Source of the DNA: Bradyrhizobium erythrophlei
GTDB taxonomy: Bacteria; Pseudomonadota; Alphaproteobacteria; Rhizobiales; Xanthobacteraceae
Reading direction: 5' to 3'
DNA length: 64,000 nt
NCBI RefSeq assembly: GCF_900129425.1
Contig: NZ_LT670817.1
Span: 4,898,001 to 4,962,000 of the forward strand
Each line of letters begins with the position of its first letter. Within the stretch, counting starts at the first letter, position 1. Below the pieces are notes generated by a model. The model was not told where the DNA came from and ran no database searches. It saw nothing but the letters and a program-made list of their open reading frames with translations. Below are positions 32,314-42,559 of the stretch, one piece after another. The position numbers were made by a program, and so were the translations under genes.

Positions 32314-33504
32314 ATGTTCATATTCCTGTCCGTGACGCTCACGGCTTGTGCCCTGTTTTTACTTGTTGCGACGTTGGTATTTTTTGTGGAAGTGGCAGCC
32401 GGATGCCTTCTGCCGTCGCAGGAAATAGAGATGACCGCCGCCAAGCGCGACAGACGCGTTGCGGTGTTAATTCCTGCCCATAATGAGAGTGCCGTAATTA
32501 AACCCACGATTGATGACGTCAAACGGCAATTGCGCCCGGGCGATCGCCTTCTCATCGTCGCCGACAATTGCAATGACGAAACGGCCTCCATAGCCACCGC
32601 ATCAGGGGCCGAAGTTTTGGTCCGCGAAGATCAAACCAGAATCGGAAAAGGATACGCATTAGACTGGGGGATAAAACACCTCGCCGCTGAGCCCCCAAAC
32701 ATCGTCATTGTGATTGATGCCGATTGTCGGGTCTCGGAGGGCTCAATTGAAAAATTGTCTCAAGCATGCGCCGCATCCGGACATCCGGTTCAGGCGCTCT
32801 ATCTGATGGGCGCGGTGGCCGGCTCATCCGTCAATCATCAAGTCGCCCTATTTGCGTGGCGCGTGAAAAATCTGGTTCGTCCGCTCGGCCTTCACAAACT
32901 AAGATTGCCGTGCCAACTGATGGGAACAGGGATGGCCTTTCCCTGGAAAGTCATTCAGTCAGCAAACCTTTCGAACGGTTTTATCGTCGAGGACATGAAG
33001 CTCGGGTTAGAGCTTGCTGCCCTGGGACGAGCCCCGCGCTTTTGTCCATCCGCAATCATTACGAGCAGCTTTCCGACTTCTGTTAAAGGTTCGCGAACGC
33101 AGCGACAGCGCTGGGAACACGGACATATATCGTTGATCTTGAGCGCGGCGCCCAATCTGATCTATGCTGCCATAAAGCGCCGCGACATTAAGCTATTTGC
33201 AACGGCTCTCGACCTTTCGGTGCCCCCACTCTCTCTCCTCATTTCCGTTTTGACCGCAGCGGTTGTTGGAACAGCCATTGCCGCGATCACGGGTCTATCC
33301 GCAATGCCGTTCTTTTTAATTGCTACGTGCCTGGCTCTGGTCGCAGCAGCAGTTCTTCTTGCCTGGATCAAATATGGCCGGGATGTTCTGCCTCTCCGTG
33401 ATCTTGTCTTGATTGTCCCCTATTTGACCAAGAAGCTCAGCCTTTACTCTGACCTCGCGACAGGTCGCAGAGTTTTGAGCTGGATCAGGACCGATCGCGG
33501 TTAA
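32314..33504 (+). CDS. Membrane glycosyltransferase family 2 (396 aa)
   Basis: An N-terminal membrane helix leads to a GT-A fold with IPAHNES (53-59), ADNCNDET (83-90), the DADC metal/nucleotide motif (135-138), an ED pair near 226 and QRQRW (263-267). The D, D, ED, QxxRW set marks processive-type or lipid-linked GT2 enzymes such as those of exopolysaccharide synthesis. Two or three membrane helices follow (LSLLISVLTAAVVGTAIAAI, FLIATCLALVAAAVLLAWI). It is the first gene of the polysaccharide locus and is divergent from a PEP-CTERM gene. Acceptor and sugar are unknown. Confidence 0.9.
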   Translation: MFIFLSVTLTACALFLLVATLVFFVEVAAGCLLPSQEIEMTAAKRDRRVAVLIPAHNESAVIKPTIDDVKRQLRPGDRLLIVADNCNDETASIATASGAEVLVREDQTRIGKGYALDWGIKHLAAEPPNIVIVIDADCRVSEGSIEKLSQACAASGHPVQALYLMGAVAGSSVNHQVALFAWRVKNLVRPLGLHKLRLPCQLMGTGMAFPWKVIQSANLSNGFIVEDMKLGLELAALGRAPRFCPSAIITSSFPTSVKGSRTQRQRWEHGHISLILSAAPNLIYAAIKRRDIKLFATALDLSVPPLSLLISVLTAAVVGTAIAAITGLSAMPFFLIATCLALVAAAVLLAWIKYGRDVLPLRDLVLIVPYLTKKLSLYSDLATGRRVLSWIRTDRG

Positions 33505-34168
33505 TCGGTTTCACATTTCCGCAATTCAATTTTGTCCCGACGACGCGACCGCCTCCGCCCGCCTCCGCGAAGGCTTCGCCGCGGATAAGACAACCCGACG
33601 GCTTTGTGTACGATCCTCGGAGACGTTAAAACGATTCCGGAGAAACTCGAGCTGGCTTGAGCAGCAGGATGTGAAAAGGTCAACGCAATCCGCTATACCG
33701 AACAGCAGAGGCTGTGATTGCGCCGATCACTGAACCCTCCGGTTTGGGTGGGATCAGGTGACGGTTGTTGCCACTCTTGGGGCGCCTCGCGATGGACCTG
33801 ACACAAATTAACTTTCGCATACCAAACTCCTGCAATTTTCGCTTTCGTATTCCACCCGTTTCCGCCCCGGTTCACCAAAAAAAGGGAAACAGGAGAGGCA
33901 AGCCGGCTGGTGAGGTTACGCTATACAGCATCCATTGCATCGGCGACAAAAGGGATCGACGGGAAGACAGGCTCGCGCTGCGCAATAACCAAGAAAACTG
34001 GTATTTAGTGTAAACGCTAAAAGATTTTTGATTCCGACGCGCGAAAGATAAAGAATGACCTTCTAGGCTCCAATGAAGGCAAGTCTAGTCAGTTAAGCTT
34101 CTGACCAACTGCAAAGCAGCTGGCGTGCCAACCCTGATCAAGCGACGTCAGAAGAGTAATATAGATGC
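33505..34168. other. Gap between glycosyltransferase genes
   Basis: About 660 bp without a supported gene. Short frames have no recognisable motifs. A relic of a deleted gene is possible. Confidence 0.4.
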
Positions 34169-35170
34169 ATGAGGCGGGAGCGTAGGTTGAGTAACGCGGT
34201 CATACCCTTTGGACTCGTTGCAATTGGGCGCAACGAAGGCGAACGTCTGAAGCAATGTCTGCGGTCTGCAGCAGGAGCGGCGATCATTATTTATGTCGAT
34301 TCTGGTTCCAGCGATGGATCGGTTGAATGGACCAGAAGCGCTGGCGCCCACCTCGTCGAACTTGCTCGGGCTACTCCTTTTACTGCTGCCCGTGCCCGCA
34401 ACCACGGCTTCAGGCGAATGCGAGAGTTGGCACCTCAAATTAGCTATGTCCAATTTATCGACGGCGATTGTGAGCTGGATCGAGAGTGGCCGGGACACGC
34501 AATTCGCTTTCTTGAGCAACACCAAACCTATTGTGCGGCTGTCGGAAGGTTGCGCGAGCGCTTTCCAGATCGGTCAATATACAACCGTCTGTGCGACGAT
34601 GAATGGAACACTCCGATAGGCGACGCACTCGCCTGCGGCGGCATTGTGATGCTGCGCGTCGATGCCTTTGAAAATGTCCAAGGTTTTAGGGACGAACTCA
34701 TCGCAGGTGAAGAGCCGGAATTGTGTGTTCGCCTGCGGAGCGCCGGATGGTACATTCGGCGACTAGATTTTGAAATGGCAAAGCACGATGCAAATATGAA
34801 GAGATTCGGTCAATGGTGGCGACGAACGGTGCGCAGTGGATATGCCTTCGCGCAAGGCGCGGCCCTTCACGGCGGCCCGCCTGAATGTCACTGGGTTTGG
34901 GAATCCTGTCGCTCCTGGCTGTGGGCAATTTGCTTACCGCTTACGATCATAATTTCTGTGATTTTGTTTGGTGCCTGGGCTTGGCTGCTACTTTTAATTT
35001 ACCCCGCTCAGATCGTGAAGCAGACCCTGCGTTCGGATGGAGCAATGGGCCACCGTATCCTGCTAGGATTTTTTCAAGTACTGGCGCGTTTTCCAGAAGC
35101 ATGTGGCCAGCTCCTTTATCTGCGAGACCGCCTGGCCGCACGACAAGCCCAGCTCATCGAATACAAGTAA
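34169..35170 (+). CDS. Glycosyltransferase family 2 (333 aa)
   Basis: The GT2 fold is shown by FGLVAIGRNEGERLKQCLRS, the nucleotide segment IIIYVDSGSSDGSVEWTRSA, ARNHGFR and the DGDCELD metal motif. A later GEEPELCVRLRSAGW gives the catalytic acidic residues. The C-terminal part has one or two hydrophobic helices (WLWAICLPLTIIISVILFGA) that attach it to the membrane. It transfers a sugar from a nucleotide donor during repeat-unit assembly (inferred). The next gene starts 3 bp after its stop. Confidence 0.9.
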   Translation: MRRERRLSNAVIPFGLVAIGRNEGERLKQCLRSAAGAAIIIYVDSGSSDGSVEWTRSAGAHLVELARATPFTAARARNHGFRRMRELAPQISYVQFIDGDCELDREWPGHAIRFLEQHQTYCAAVGRLRERFPDRSIYNRLCDDEWNTPIGDALACGGIVMLRVDAFENVQGFRDELIAGEEPELCVRLRSAGWYIRRLDFEMAKHDANMKRFGQWWRRTVRSGYAFAQGAALHGGPPECHWVWESCRSWLWAICLPLTIIISVILFGAWAWLLLLIYPAQIVKQTLRSDGAMGHRILLGFFQVLARFPEACGQLLYLRDRLAARQAQLIEYK

Positions 35171-35173
35171 AAC

Positions 35174-36397
35174 ATGCGCATCGCTTATTTGATCAATCAA
35201 TACCCAAAGATCAGCCACACATTCATCCGGCGGGAGATCCGTGCGCTGGAGCGTCAGGACATCGACGTGACGAGGATTGCGATCCGTGGGTGGGACGCAG
35301 AGGTGCTCGATGAAGATGACAAGTCGGAACAACTAAAGACCCGCTACGTCTTGCGCGATGGGGCTGCAAGGCTTTTGACCGCAGCTTTAGCAATGGCCCT
35401 GTCGCACCCCGTTCAATTTTATCAAGGCCTCGGTCTTGCTTTTCGCATGAGCCGAAGCTCCGACCGCCCTCTCCTGTTGCACCTCGCTTACCTCGCCGAA
35501 GCCTGCCGTATTCAGCCATGGTTGATCCAGGAGCGGATCGAACATCTTCACGCGCATTTCGGGACGAATTCGGCCGAAGTCGCAATGCTGACGCACGCTT
35601 TAGGAGGGCCGGCGTGGAGTTTTACCGTCCATGGTCCGGAAGAGTTCGACAAGCCGCAGTCTATCGGCTTGCCGGAAAAGATACGGCGTTGCGCATTCGT
35701 CATCGCGATTAGCTCATTCGGACGAAGCCAGTTGTTCCGGCTCGTCGGGCACAGCCTCTGGCCGAAGATTCATGTCGTCCGCTGCGGGCTTGACCGCGCC
35801 TTTCATCAAGGTGCGGCCAGCCCCTCCCCCATGACGCGCAACTTCGTCTGTGTCGGACGCCTTTGCGAACAGAAGGGACAATTGCTGCTGATCGATGCCG
35901 CAAGACGGCTTTTGGAGCGCGGAGAACAATTCAGTTTAACCTTTGCCGGCGACGGCGAGCTGCGACCCGAGCTTGAAGGACTGATCGATCGATATAATCT
36001 TCGCAACAACATCAGAATAACAGGCTGGCTCAGTAGCGAACAGGTGCGCCAAGAGCTGCTTTCAGCACGTGCACTGGTCCTGCCAAGCTTTGCCGAAGGC
36101 CTGCCGGTCGTGATCATGGAGGCCATGGCGGTGAAGCGGCCCGTCATAAGCACATTCGTCGCCGGCATCCCGGAGCTCGTCAAACACGGTCAGAACGGGT
36201 GGCTCGTTGCGGCCGGCGACGTCGGTAAACTGGCCGACGCGATGCAGGAATGTCTTGCTACATCTCCCGAGGTCCTGGAAAGGATGGGAGAGGCAGGGTT
36301 CGAGGCAGTCACTGAGCATCACAATGTTGATAAGGAGGCCGAGTTGCTTGCGGGAATTTTCAGGCGGCCCTCCAGGTCTCTCCCGGAGCTACATTGA
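35174..36397 (+). CDS. Glycosyltransferase family 4 (407 aa)
   Basis: This GT-B enzyme begins MRIAYLINQYPKISHTFIRR, the usual colanic-acid/GT4 start, has HLHAHFGTNSAEVA in the acceptor domain, FVCVGRLCEQKGQ at the domain linker, and SFAEGLPVVIMEAMAVKRPV with the E-x7-E nucleotide-sugar motif. Length is normal. It is translated right after the GT2 gene (3-bp gap), so both belong to one operon. The likely role is one linkage of the extracellular polysaccharide repeat. Confidence 0.92.
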   Translation: MRIAYLINQYPKISHTFIRREIRALERQDIDVTRIAIRGWDAEVLDEDDKSEQLKTRYVLRDGAARLLTAALAMALSHPVQFYQGLGLAFRMSRSSDRPLLLHLAYLAEACRIQPWLIQERIEHLHAHFGTNSAEVAMLTHALGGPAWSFTVHGPEEFDKPQSIGLPEKIRRCAFVIAISSFGRSQLFRLVGHSLWPKIHVVRCGLDRAFHQGAASPSPMTRNFVCVGRLCEQKGQLLLIDAARRLLERGEQFSLTFAGDGELRPELEGLIDRYNLRNNIRITGWLSSEQVRQELLSARALVLPSFAEGLPVVIMEAMAVKRPVISTFVAGIPELVKHGQNGWLVAAGDVGKLADAMQECLATSPEVLERMGEAGFEAVTEHHNVDKEAELLAGIFRRPSRSLPELH

Positions 36398-36514
36398 ATT
36401 AAAAACTCGGATCGTGCCTCAACCGTTCAGCCTGCGGCCGTGGGGGCCAGATTAACGCCTGGGATACGACCTACTAGCAGAATATGCACTTGCTGCTTTC
36501 AACCGGATGAAACC

Positions 36515-37015
36515 GTGGACCAAAAATCAGATCAGATAAGCGCCGAGGTTCCTGACTGGACACGCGAGAGACCAACCCAATTTTGGGATCCGGGACGAAA
36601 GCTCCTGCTGACGATACGACGTTATCAGCATTGGCAAGAGCGGCCAGGATTGCTCGCCAGGTATTTCCGAAAGGCGATTGTCTTGCGCCATCGCTTTTGG
36701 TCCGTCGTGACCGGAGCGGATATCCCGCTCAACTGCCGGATTGGAGGAGGATTACTCATCCCTCACCCGAACGGAATCGTCATCCATCCCGACGCCAAGA
36801 TCGGCGTGAATTGCCTGATATTACAACAGGCGACCATCGGTTACCGTGGCCCCAGCAGATCCGGGTTTCCAGAAATCGCGGGCCACGTCGACATTGGCGC
36901 TGGAGCGAAGATTCTCGGCGGGATAAAAATTGGCGCGCACGCCAAGATTGGCGCCAACGCGGTCATTGTGAGTGACGTTGAGCCAGGCGCCGTTGCGAAG
37001 GGCCACTGGCGATAA
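36515..37015 (+). CDS. Hexapeptide acetyltransferase, serine acetyltransferase-like (166 aa)
   Basis: The left-handed beta-helix repeats are visible in IPLNCRIGGGLLIPHPNGIV, IHPDAKIGVNCLILQQATIG and AKILGGIKIGAHAKIGANAV. The P-H-P-x-G-I-V-I-H catalytic region is that of CysE-like O-acetyltransferases found in polysaccharide loci. GTG 36515 after CCGGATGAAACC is my preferred start. GTG 36440 would add 25 Cys-rich residues that look untranslated. The end (PGAVAKGHWR) is shorter than the usual GNPARVI tail. It probably acetylates a sugar of the polymer or its precursor. Confidence 0.8.
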   Translation: MDQKSDQISAEVPDWTRERPTQFWDPGRKLLLTIRRYQHWQERPGLLARYFRKAIVLRHRFWSVVTGADIPLNCRIGGGLLIPHPNGIVIHPDAKIGVNCLILQQATIGYRGPSRSGFPEIAGHVDIGAGAKILGGIKIGAHAKIGANAVIVSDVEPGAVAKGHWR

Positions 37016-37080
37016 GGCTTCCATAACGCTGAGTTTGCCTCGATACCACCCTCCGGCCATTCCACAACTCTGGTCTGACG

Positions 37081-40000
37081 ATGAAACTGACACGACGAGA
37101 TTTCATACACGCCGGGTGCGCGGCGGGTGCGGTCACACTGCTGGCGACGCCGATCTCCAGAAGGGCGGAGGCGGCAATTGACGGCCTGTCGTCCGGAAAT
37201 CCCAATCGTGTCACGCTCAACGTTTCCCCCACTAGCTGGGCGAATCTCGCCAAGGGCTTCGGGTTCAATGTCCCGCCGAATATCGCGGACTCCAACGGCT
37301 ACCCGACATCGACGCCCCCCGCGAACATTGGCGCAAATCCTGCGTGGGCGGCCGGATACACCGGACCGGTGGTGTGGAAGTGGCAGGGACGTGCCTCGAT
37401 GCAGTTATCGCCCGCCGCAATCATCTGGTCTGGCGGGCAGTATGTCGCCGGCGTAGCGCCATTGGTCAAAGGCGATGTTGGCGGCAACTTCTCAATTATC
37501 GATAAGAGCAATCCGCGCGTCGTATTTTCGTTCGGCTACAACATCCAGAACTTGTCGCAGTCGAGCGCGCTTGATGGCTCTGGCCAGCATGTCATCAGGC
37601 TTAGGACCAAACCAAATTATCTGGCGCAATACGTAGGTGGAACTAATACGGGAAGCATCTCTGGAACCACGCTGACAACAGCTTCCAGCGCCAATATCGC
37701 CGTCCGACTAACGCTCACGGGGTCCGGCGTCGTCGCAGGCACCACCATCGTCTCGGGGAGTGGAACGACCTGGCAAGTTAATATCCCTCAGACTGTTTCC
37801 TCGACGACCCTGCAATTTGCACATCCCGGTCCTACCGTCACTATCGCGAACCAGACCGGTCAGGCCGGGGTGACAGGAACATGGGCGTCGCACGTTGTCG
37901 ATGCACAGAACATGGATCTGGTCGGAACGGTGTGGAATCCATCAGATCCTTACAGCGGACCAAGTGGTCACGCTCTCAGCAACCTGAACGGAATCGACGC
38001 GGCCTACATCCTGGCGCAGGGAAAATTCTCCGGCTTTTCGAATCTGGTGATCTGCAAGGCCGCCAACGAGTCTCTGGTCGATGCCGGGCAGATCACCGCT
38101 CCTGATCTCATCGAGCAGTACAAATATCTCATGAACCATGAGACCGCACCCTATTCACAAAGGGGCTGGCTCAGGTTCATGGATGTGAGCGGCGTCCAGG
38201 GCAGCTATGAATGCGACTTTGCCAATCGGATGCCGGCCGGCTACATCAGCTACACGAACAGCACCAACTACTTCCCTCCTGCATATTGGGCAGGGCCGTT
38301 AGCGAACAGCGGCGGCGATGCCTATACATGCTCCAATCCTCAGGCCTCGGGCAGCGAAGCCTATGCCGATCTGGAGATCGTGCAGGGAGCATTCAATACG
38401 ACCAACGCTGAGGCAAATCCGACGCTAAACGTCGGGGGACGCGGCGCGGCGCCGATCTTCGACTTCACCACCAATCCGAACATCTTTAGAATTTCCGTAC
38501 CCGCGGCATCGGCCGGCCTAAAGATGCTATGGACGTTCAGTGCTCCTTGGCTTAACGGCGGAGCGCCTTACGTATTCACATACACCACTGTAGCCAATGA
38601 CACCGCATCAGTTGCGGCGTTGAACGGAAACCTTGTCAAAGCACTCATTGCCGACACCACGCTGGCGACCGCCAAGGTCGTGTTTGGCAATTCTGGTCAG
38701 GTGACAGCCTATCCAAGAACGGCGCAGGCCGGTGCCCTCACCATCGCCTACACGTCGGGGCCAGCCATTTGCACGATGACACGTATCGATCCGTCGACGT
38801 TCACCGCTGGCGGGACGGCAACGCTCATCTACAGCCAAATTCTTGGCGGCTGGATTTGCCGCGCCGGAGGATTGGTGGTCAGCATTCCATTCGAGGCCAT
38901 CGTCGAACTGTGCAATCAGGTCGGAGCGCATTGCTGGTTCAATTGGCCCGTTCACACCAAGGGCGCGTTCATTACTGCTGCTACCAACTTCTTTGGCGAC
39001 AATACGACTGGTCTGACGCAGGGACTTAGGTTCGGAACCGAAGTCGGAAATGAACTGTGGAACTTCAGCCAAGTACCTTTCGGTTTTTGCCAATATCTCG
39101 GCTGCGCAATGGGATTTCCGAGCGGCGGCGAACAGCCGCAATGGAGTTGGGGTGCGTTGCGCACCGTACAATATGCGGCTGTGTCACGAGCTGCATGGAC
39201 CGGTAAAGGGCGTTCGTTTTCGGATCATTACATTCTGCAGATGAACCGTTATGCGGAAGCGTTCGCCAACCAAAACTTCGAACAGTATGGGTTCAAAGGT
39301 CAACTACTTACTACATCAAACTCGATTTATGCGAGCTATGGAGGTCTTGGTGGTGGCGCTGGATCAGATTATTCAACCTCACCAAATCGCCCGGTTGATT
39401 TAATTACAGCTACCGGAATAGCTGGATATTGGCTCTCGGACTATATTCGATCAACATCCTATAGCAATGACACGATCATCTTCGGTACGGTGTCGGACAA
39501 TGCGCAATGGTTACAGGCTGCGAGAGACTACGCCAACGGCCTGACCTTGCAGGCGTTTAATTCTCTTGTGAGCCTGTTCAGGCTGCAACGGCCCGGACTC
39601 GATGCAAACTCACAGGCGAACTGGACCATCTTTGCTAGGCATTTGTCCAACTTGGAGAGCGTGATTTCTGCTTATGACAATATCTCTGGCCGTGCGACCA
39701 ATGGCGTCAACCCAAAGATTGGGATTCTGCACTATGAGGGTGCGCCACAGTGGTCATTCAGCACGAATGTTATCAATGGCACCAACAACGCCAGCGATTC
39801 GGAATCTCTCAATGCTCTCACCTATCGAATTGGAAATGGGGGCACGACACCGGGGAATGTCTCGGTCCCAGGTCTCAATTGGGATGTTTCAGCTTATACC
39901 TTGAGCGGCACCAATAGCGCGTCAGAAATGGCGCAGATGTGCCTGAATATGCTGCAAGGCTGGAAACTCGATATTGATCATACCGGGGCTGCTGCCAATA

Positions 40001-40191
40001 CCGGCAGCTACAAGACCATGATCAAAACCTACTACTACCAAGCGCTGAAAACAGCCAGCGCCCCGTCAGGGCGTGAAAATCACCCCGCTCAGTTCAGTTA
40101 TCAGAACACCACTTGGGGGCTATTCCCGGTCGCGTACCAGTTCGGCAACCAGTATGCGAGTTACGACGCGATCCATGAGTGGAATGCTTAA
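37081..40191 (+). CDS. Tat-exported glycoside-hydrolase-like protein (1036 aa)
   Basis: A Tat signal (MKLTRRDFIHAGCAAGAVTL) is followed by an N-terminal barrel-like part, an inserted beta-rich stretch (GTNTGSISGTTLTTASSANI, resembling phage tail repeats) and a C-terminal catalytic-type region. TEVGNELWNF puts Glu658 in the NE motif of clan GH-A enzymes, and IGILHYEGAPQ offers Glu886 as the second carboxylate. The 110-residue end (SAYTLSGTNSASEMAQMCLN...YDAIHEWNA) is repeated in relics at 42.3, 44.5 and 46.9 kb. I infer an enzyme acting on the locus's own polysaccharide. The family number is unknown. Confidence 0.7.
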   Translation: MKLTRRDFIHAGCAAGAVTLLATPISRRAEAAIDGLSSGNPNRVTLNVSPTSWANLAKGFGFNVPPNIADSNGYPTSTPPANIGANPAWAAGYTGPVVWKWQGRASMQLSPAAIIWSGGQYVAGVAPLVKGDVGGNFSIIDKSNPRVVFSFGYNIQNLSQSSALDGSGQHVIRLRTKPNYLAQYVGGTNTGSISGTTLTTASSANIAVRLTLTGSGVVAGTTIVSGSGTTWQVNIPQTVSSTTLQFAHPGPTVTIANQTGQAGVTGTWASHVVDAQNMDLVGTVWNPSDPYSGPSGHALSNLNGIDAAYILAQGKFSGFSNLVICKAANESLVDAGQITAPDLIEQYKYLMNHETAPYSQRGWLRFMDVSGVQGSYECDFANRMPAGYISYTNSTNYFPPAYWAGPLANSGGDAYTCSNPQASGSEAYADLEIVQGAFNTTNAEANPTLNVGGRGAAPIFDFTTNPNIFRISVPAASAGLKMLWTFSAPWLNGGAPYVFTYTTVANDTASVAALNGNLVKALIADTTLATAKVVFGNSGQVTAYPRTAQAGALTIAYTSGPAICTMTRIDPSTFTAGGTATLIYSQILGGWICRAGGLVVSIPFEAIVELCNQVGAHCWFNWPVHTKGAFITAATNFFGDNTTGLTQGLRFGTEVGNELWNFSQVPFGFCQYLGCAMGFPSGGEQPQWSWGALRTVQYAAVSRAAWTGKGRSFSDHYILQMNRYAEAFANQNFEQYGFKGQLLTTSNSIYASYGGLGGGAGSDYSTSPNRPVDLITATGIAGYWLSDYIRSTSYSNDTIIFGTVSDNAQWLQAARDYANGLTLQAFNSLVSLFRLQRPGLDANSQANWTIFARHLSNLESVISAYDNISGRATNGVNPKIGILHYEGAPQWSFSTNVINGTNNASDSESLNALTYRIGNGGTTPGNVSVPGLNWDVSAYTLSGTNSASEMAQMCLNMLQGWKLDIDHTGAAANTGSYKTMIKTYYYQALKTASAPSGRENHPAQFSYQNTTWGLFPVAYQFGNQYASYDAIHEWNA

Positions 40192-40193
40192 CA

Positions 40194-40871
40194 CTAGCGC
40201 GCACAGCCATCCCTACCCTCACAGATCAGCCATCGATTGTGTTCGATAACCCGCGCTTCTGAAACAACCCGCTGACGGTCAACGATCTTGGGCCGATAGC
40301 CGTATTCTTTCAAAATAGACAAGCACTGTTGCTCAATGTCTAAGCCGTGAACCTCGACGATCATATTCGGCTTGCGCTGAGTAATGATCTCGCGCGCAGA
40401 CCGCAGGGCGCTGGCTTCAGCGCCCTCGATGTCGAGTTTGATAAAATCTGGAACGAAGAATTTCTTCGCGGCGGAATCTAGCGACATGTGCTTGTCATCG
40501 TCGATGTCACACACGAATACTTTGACCGCCTCGATTGGATAAGGATTCAGCGCAAAGGTTTCCTGCATTTCGGAAAAAAGATCGTCCTCGCATTCGAAAG
40601 ACATTACTCGTCCCCCGTCGGACAGCTTGGAAAGCAGGAGAGCGTCATAACCTCCTGCACCCCCGACATCGAAGGACCTGTATCCCGGCTGAACAAGGGC
40701 CTTGAACCATCGCTGGGTTTCGATCTCGTACAGACCGAGAAATAGGCGCAAGTCATGATGGAAATTCAACTTCATCGTGCAACCTGCTGCGGGACCAAAC
40801 GGAAGTTTTCGGAAATTCTTCCCGCCGGGCAGGATTCTGCGTGTCACGGTCTTAATAGCGGAAACAAGCAT
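40194..40871 (-). CDS. FkbM-family methyltransferase (225 aa)
   Basis: SAM-binding motif I is YRSFDVGGAGGYDALLLS and motif II RVMSFECEDDLFSEM. The DFIKLDIEGAEASALRSARE segment is the FkbM hallmark. The family O-methylates sugars or other small groups. ATG 40871 follows CGAGGATCTATT and is preferred over an upstream start. It is tail-to-tail with the hydrolase gene, 2 bp apart. A 34-bp repeat lies 31 bp before its start. A 3' fragment of a second copy survives at 46735-46880. Confidence 0.88.
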   Translation of the reverse strand: MLVSAIKTVTRRILPGGKNFRKLPFGPAAGCTMKLNFHHDLRLFLGLYEIETQRWFKALVQPGYRSFDVGGAGGYDALLLSKLSDGGRVMSFECEDDLFSEMQETFALNPYPIEAVKVFVCDIDDDKHMSLDSAAKKFFVPDFIKLDIEGAEASALRSAREIITQRKPNMIVEVHGLDIEQQCLSILKEYGYRPKIVDRQRVVSEARVIEHNRWLICEGRDGCAR

Positions 40872-40902
40872 AATAGATCCTCGATGTAGCCTCATAAGCC
40901 CC

Positions 40903-40936
40903 ACGCTACCCCACGTTGCTACCCCCGCCTAGCCCC
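40903..40936. repeat. CCCCACGTTGC repeat, copy 1
   Basis: A 34-bp sequence with the core ACCCCACGTTGCTACCCCCG is identical at 43426-43459 and degenerate at 46515 and 47586. Copies 1, 2 and 4 lie just before the start of a reverse-strand methyltransferase gene. Confidence 0.8.
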
Positions 40937-40995
40937 CAACCAGGTCCATGGCCCCGACGATCATCAAAAGCGGCGCTTCCTGAAAAAGGAAGTCT

Positions 40996-42556
40996 ATGAC
41001 CATCAACACCTCAACCAACAAGACGACCGTTCTCGGCAACGGCGCGGCCACCAGTTCAGCTTCGGCTTTATCGGGGTCGCAGCCGCGTACATCTCCGTGA
41101 TCTATACCGACGCTGATGGCAACGAGACCGTGCTGTCGCAAGGCTCGGGCGCGTCGCAATACCAGATCTCGCTCAATGAGCCAGTGGCCGGCGCGCTCTG
41201 GGGCGTCGGCGGGACCGTTACCTACGATCCCGGCGCTCCGATCGCGAATGGCACGAGCCTGACCATCTTCCGCACCCTGCCGCTGACGCACGCGATCAGC
41301 CTGCAGAACCTGGTGTCGCTGGCGACGCTTGGCAACGGCGCCGAGACCGGTCTCGTCACGCTGGAAATGCAGCTGCAGCAGGTCTCGGAAATGTTCGGCC
41401 GCTCGCTGGTGGCGCCGATCGTCGATCCCTCCACCATCAACCTGAGCCTGCCGGCGGCGGCCCAGCGCGCTAATTCCGGGCTCGCCTTCGACGGAAGGCA
41501 ATGTTATCGTCGGCACTACTCCGGCGACGGGTACCAACTTCTCGGTGATGCAGCCCGTCGTCGAACAGTCTTGCGCTGACGCGGACGGCGCTCGGGCTCG
41601 GCTCCATGGCGGTCGAGGGCATCGGGGCCGGTCTGCAGGACGATGGATCCGGCAACGCCCGGGTGATCTTCACACTCCAGCAGGTCGCGACCAACCAGGC
41701 GGTGCACGAGGCCAATCACCTCAATTTCTACGCCGCATCCGGTGCGCTCACGTTCACGCTCGATCGAGCCGATACGCTGTTCGACGGCTTCGGGATCGTG
41801 GTCTGCGCGCTGACGGCCAACATCGTCCTCGTGCCGAATGTGAATAACAATTTCTCCGGCACTGGGGCGGTCGCAAGCCTAATTGGTGCATGGGCAGCGG
41901 TGGCGACGACGAGCGGCACCACGATCACATTCAATGCCACATCAGGCCTCGGAGCGACCACCATCAGGGGTGGCATGTTAGTTGATGAAACCGCTGGCGG
42001 ACAAAATCCGAATCAATCGGCGAACTGGCCAGCATTCGCAAGAGCTTTCGCCAACTTCGAAACTATCTTATCCGCTTATGACAATAGCGCCGGACGCGTG
42101 ACGAATGGGGTTAATCCGGTCATCGGGTGCCTACATTACGAAGGTGGCCCGCAGGTTTCATTCAGCAGAAATCTGAACAACGGGACTAACAGCACCAGCG
42201 ACGTGGTCTCACTAACTGCGCTCAACACAGCGATACCCGGTTTCGGCTGGAACGTATCGGCCTATACGCTGAGCGGGACCAGCTCGTCATCTGAGATGAC
42301 GCAGATGTGCTTGAAGATGCTGCAAGGCTGGAAACTCGATATCAATCATACCGGGGCTGCTGCCAATACCGGCAGCTACAAGACCATGATCAAGACGAAT
42401 TACTATTCAGCATTGGTGGCGGCAAGCGGACGCAAAGGTCGCGAAGCCAAGCCTGCTCAGTACGGCTATCAGAGCAATACATGGGGTCTTTTTCCGGGGC
42501 CATATCAGCAGGGCGGCCAGTACACGAACTATGACGCTATCCAGTTCAATGCGTGA
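40996..42556 (+). pseudogene. Phage tail-like N-terminus fused to hydrolase C-terminus
   Basis: ATG 40996 opens MTINTSTNKTTVLGNGAATS; after a shift the frame reads FSFGFIGVAAAYISVIYTDA then DGNETVL, SLTIFRTLPLTHAISLQNLV and RSLVAPIVDPSTINLSLP, the N-terminal domain of phage tail-fibre or spike proteins. A second shift near 41500 leads to VGTTPATGTNFSV, and from about 42000 the sequence becomes the C-terminal region of the 37081 protein (HYEGGPQVSFSRN, SAYTLSGTSSSSEMTQMCLK, ending YDAIQFNA). The chimera now has frameshifts but its 3' part is intact from 41606. Confidence 0.7.
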
Positions 42557-42559
42557 TCA

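Noticed and set aside
40929..41537. A 202-codon reverse-strand frame opposite the phage tail-like region
   Set aside because: It is Arg/Gly/His-rich shadow sequence, and the + strand matches a known phage protein type.
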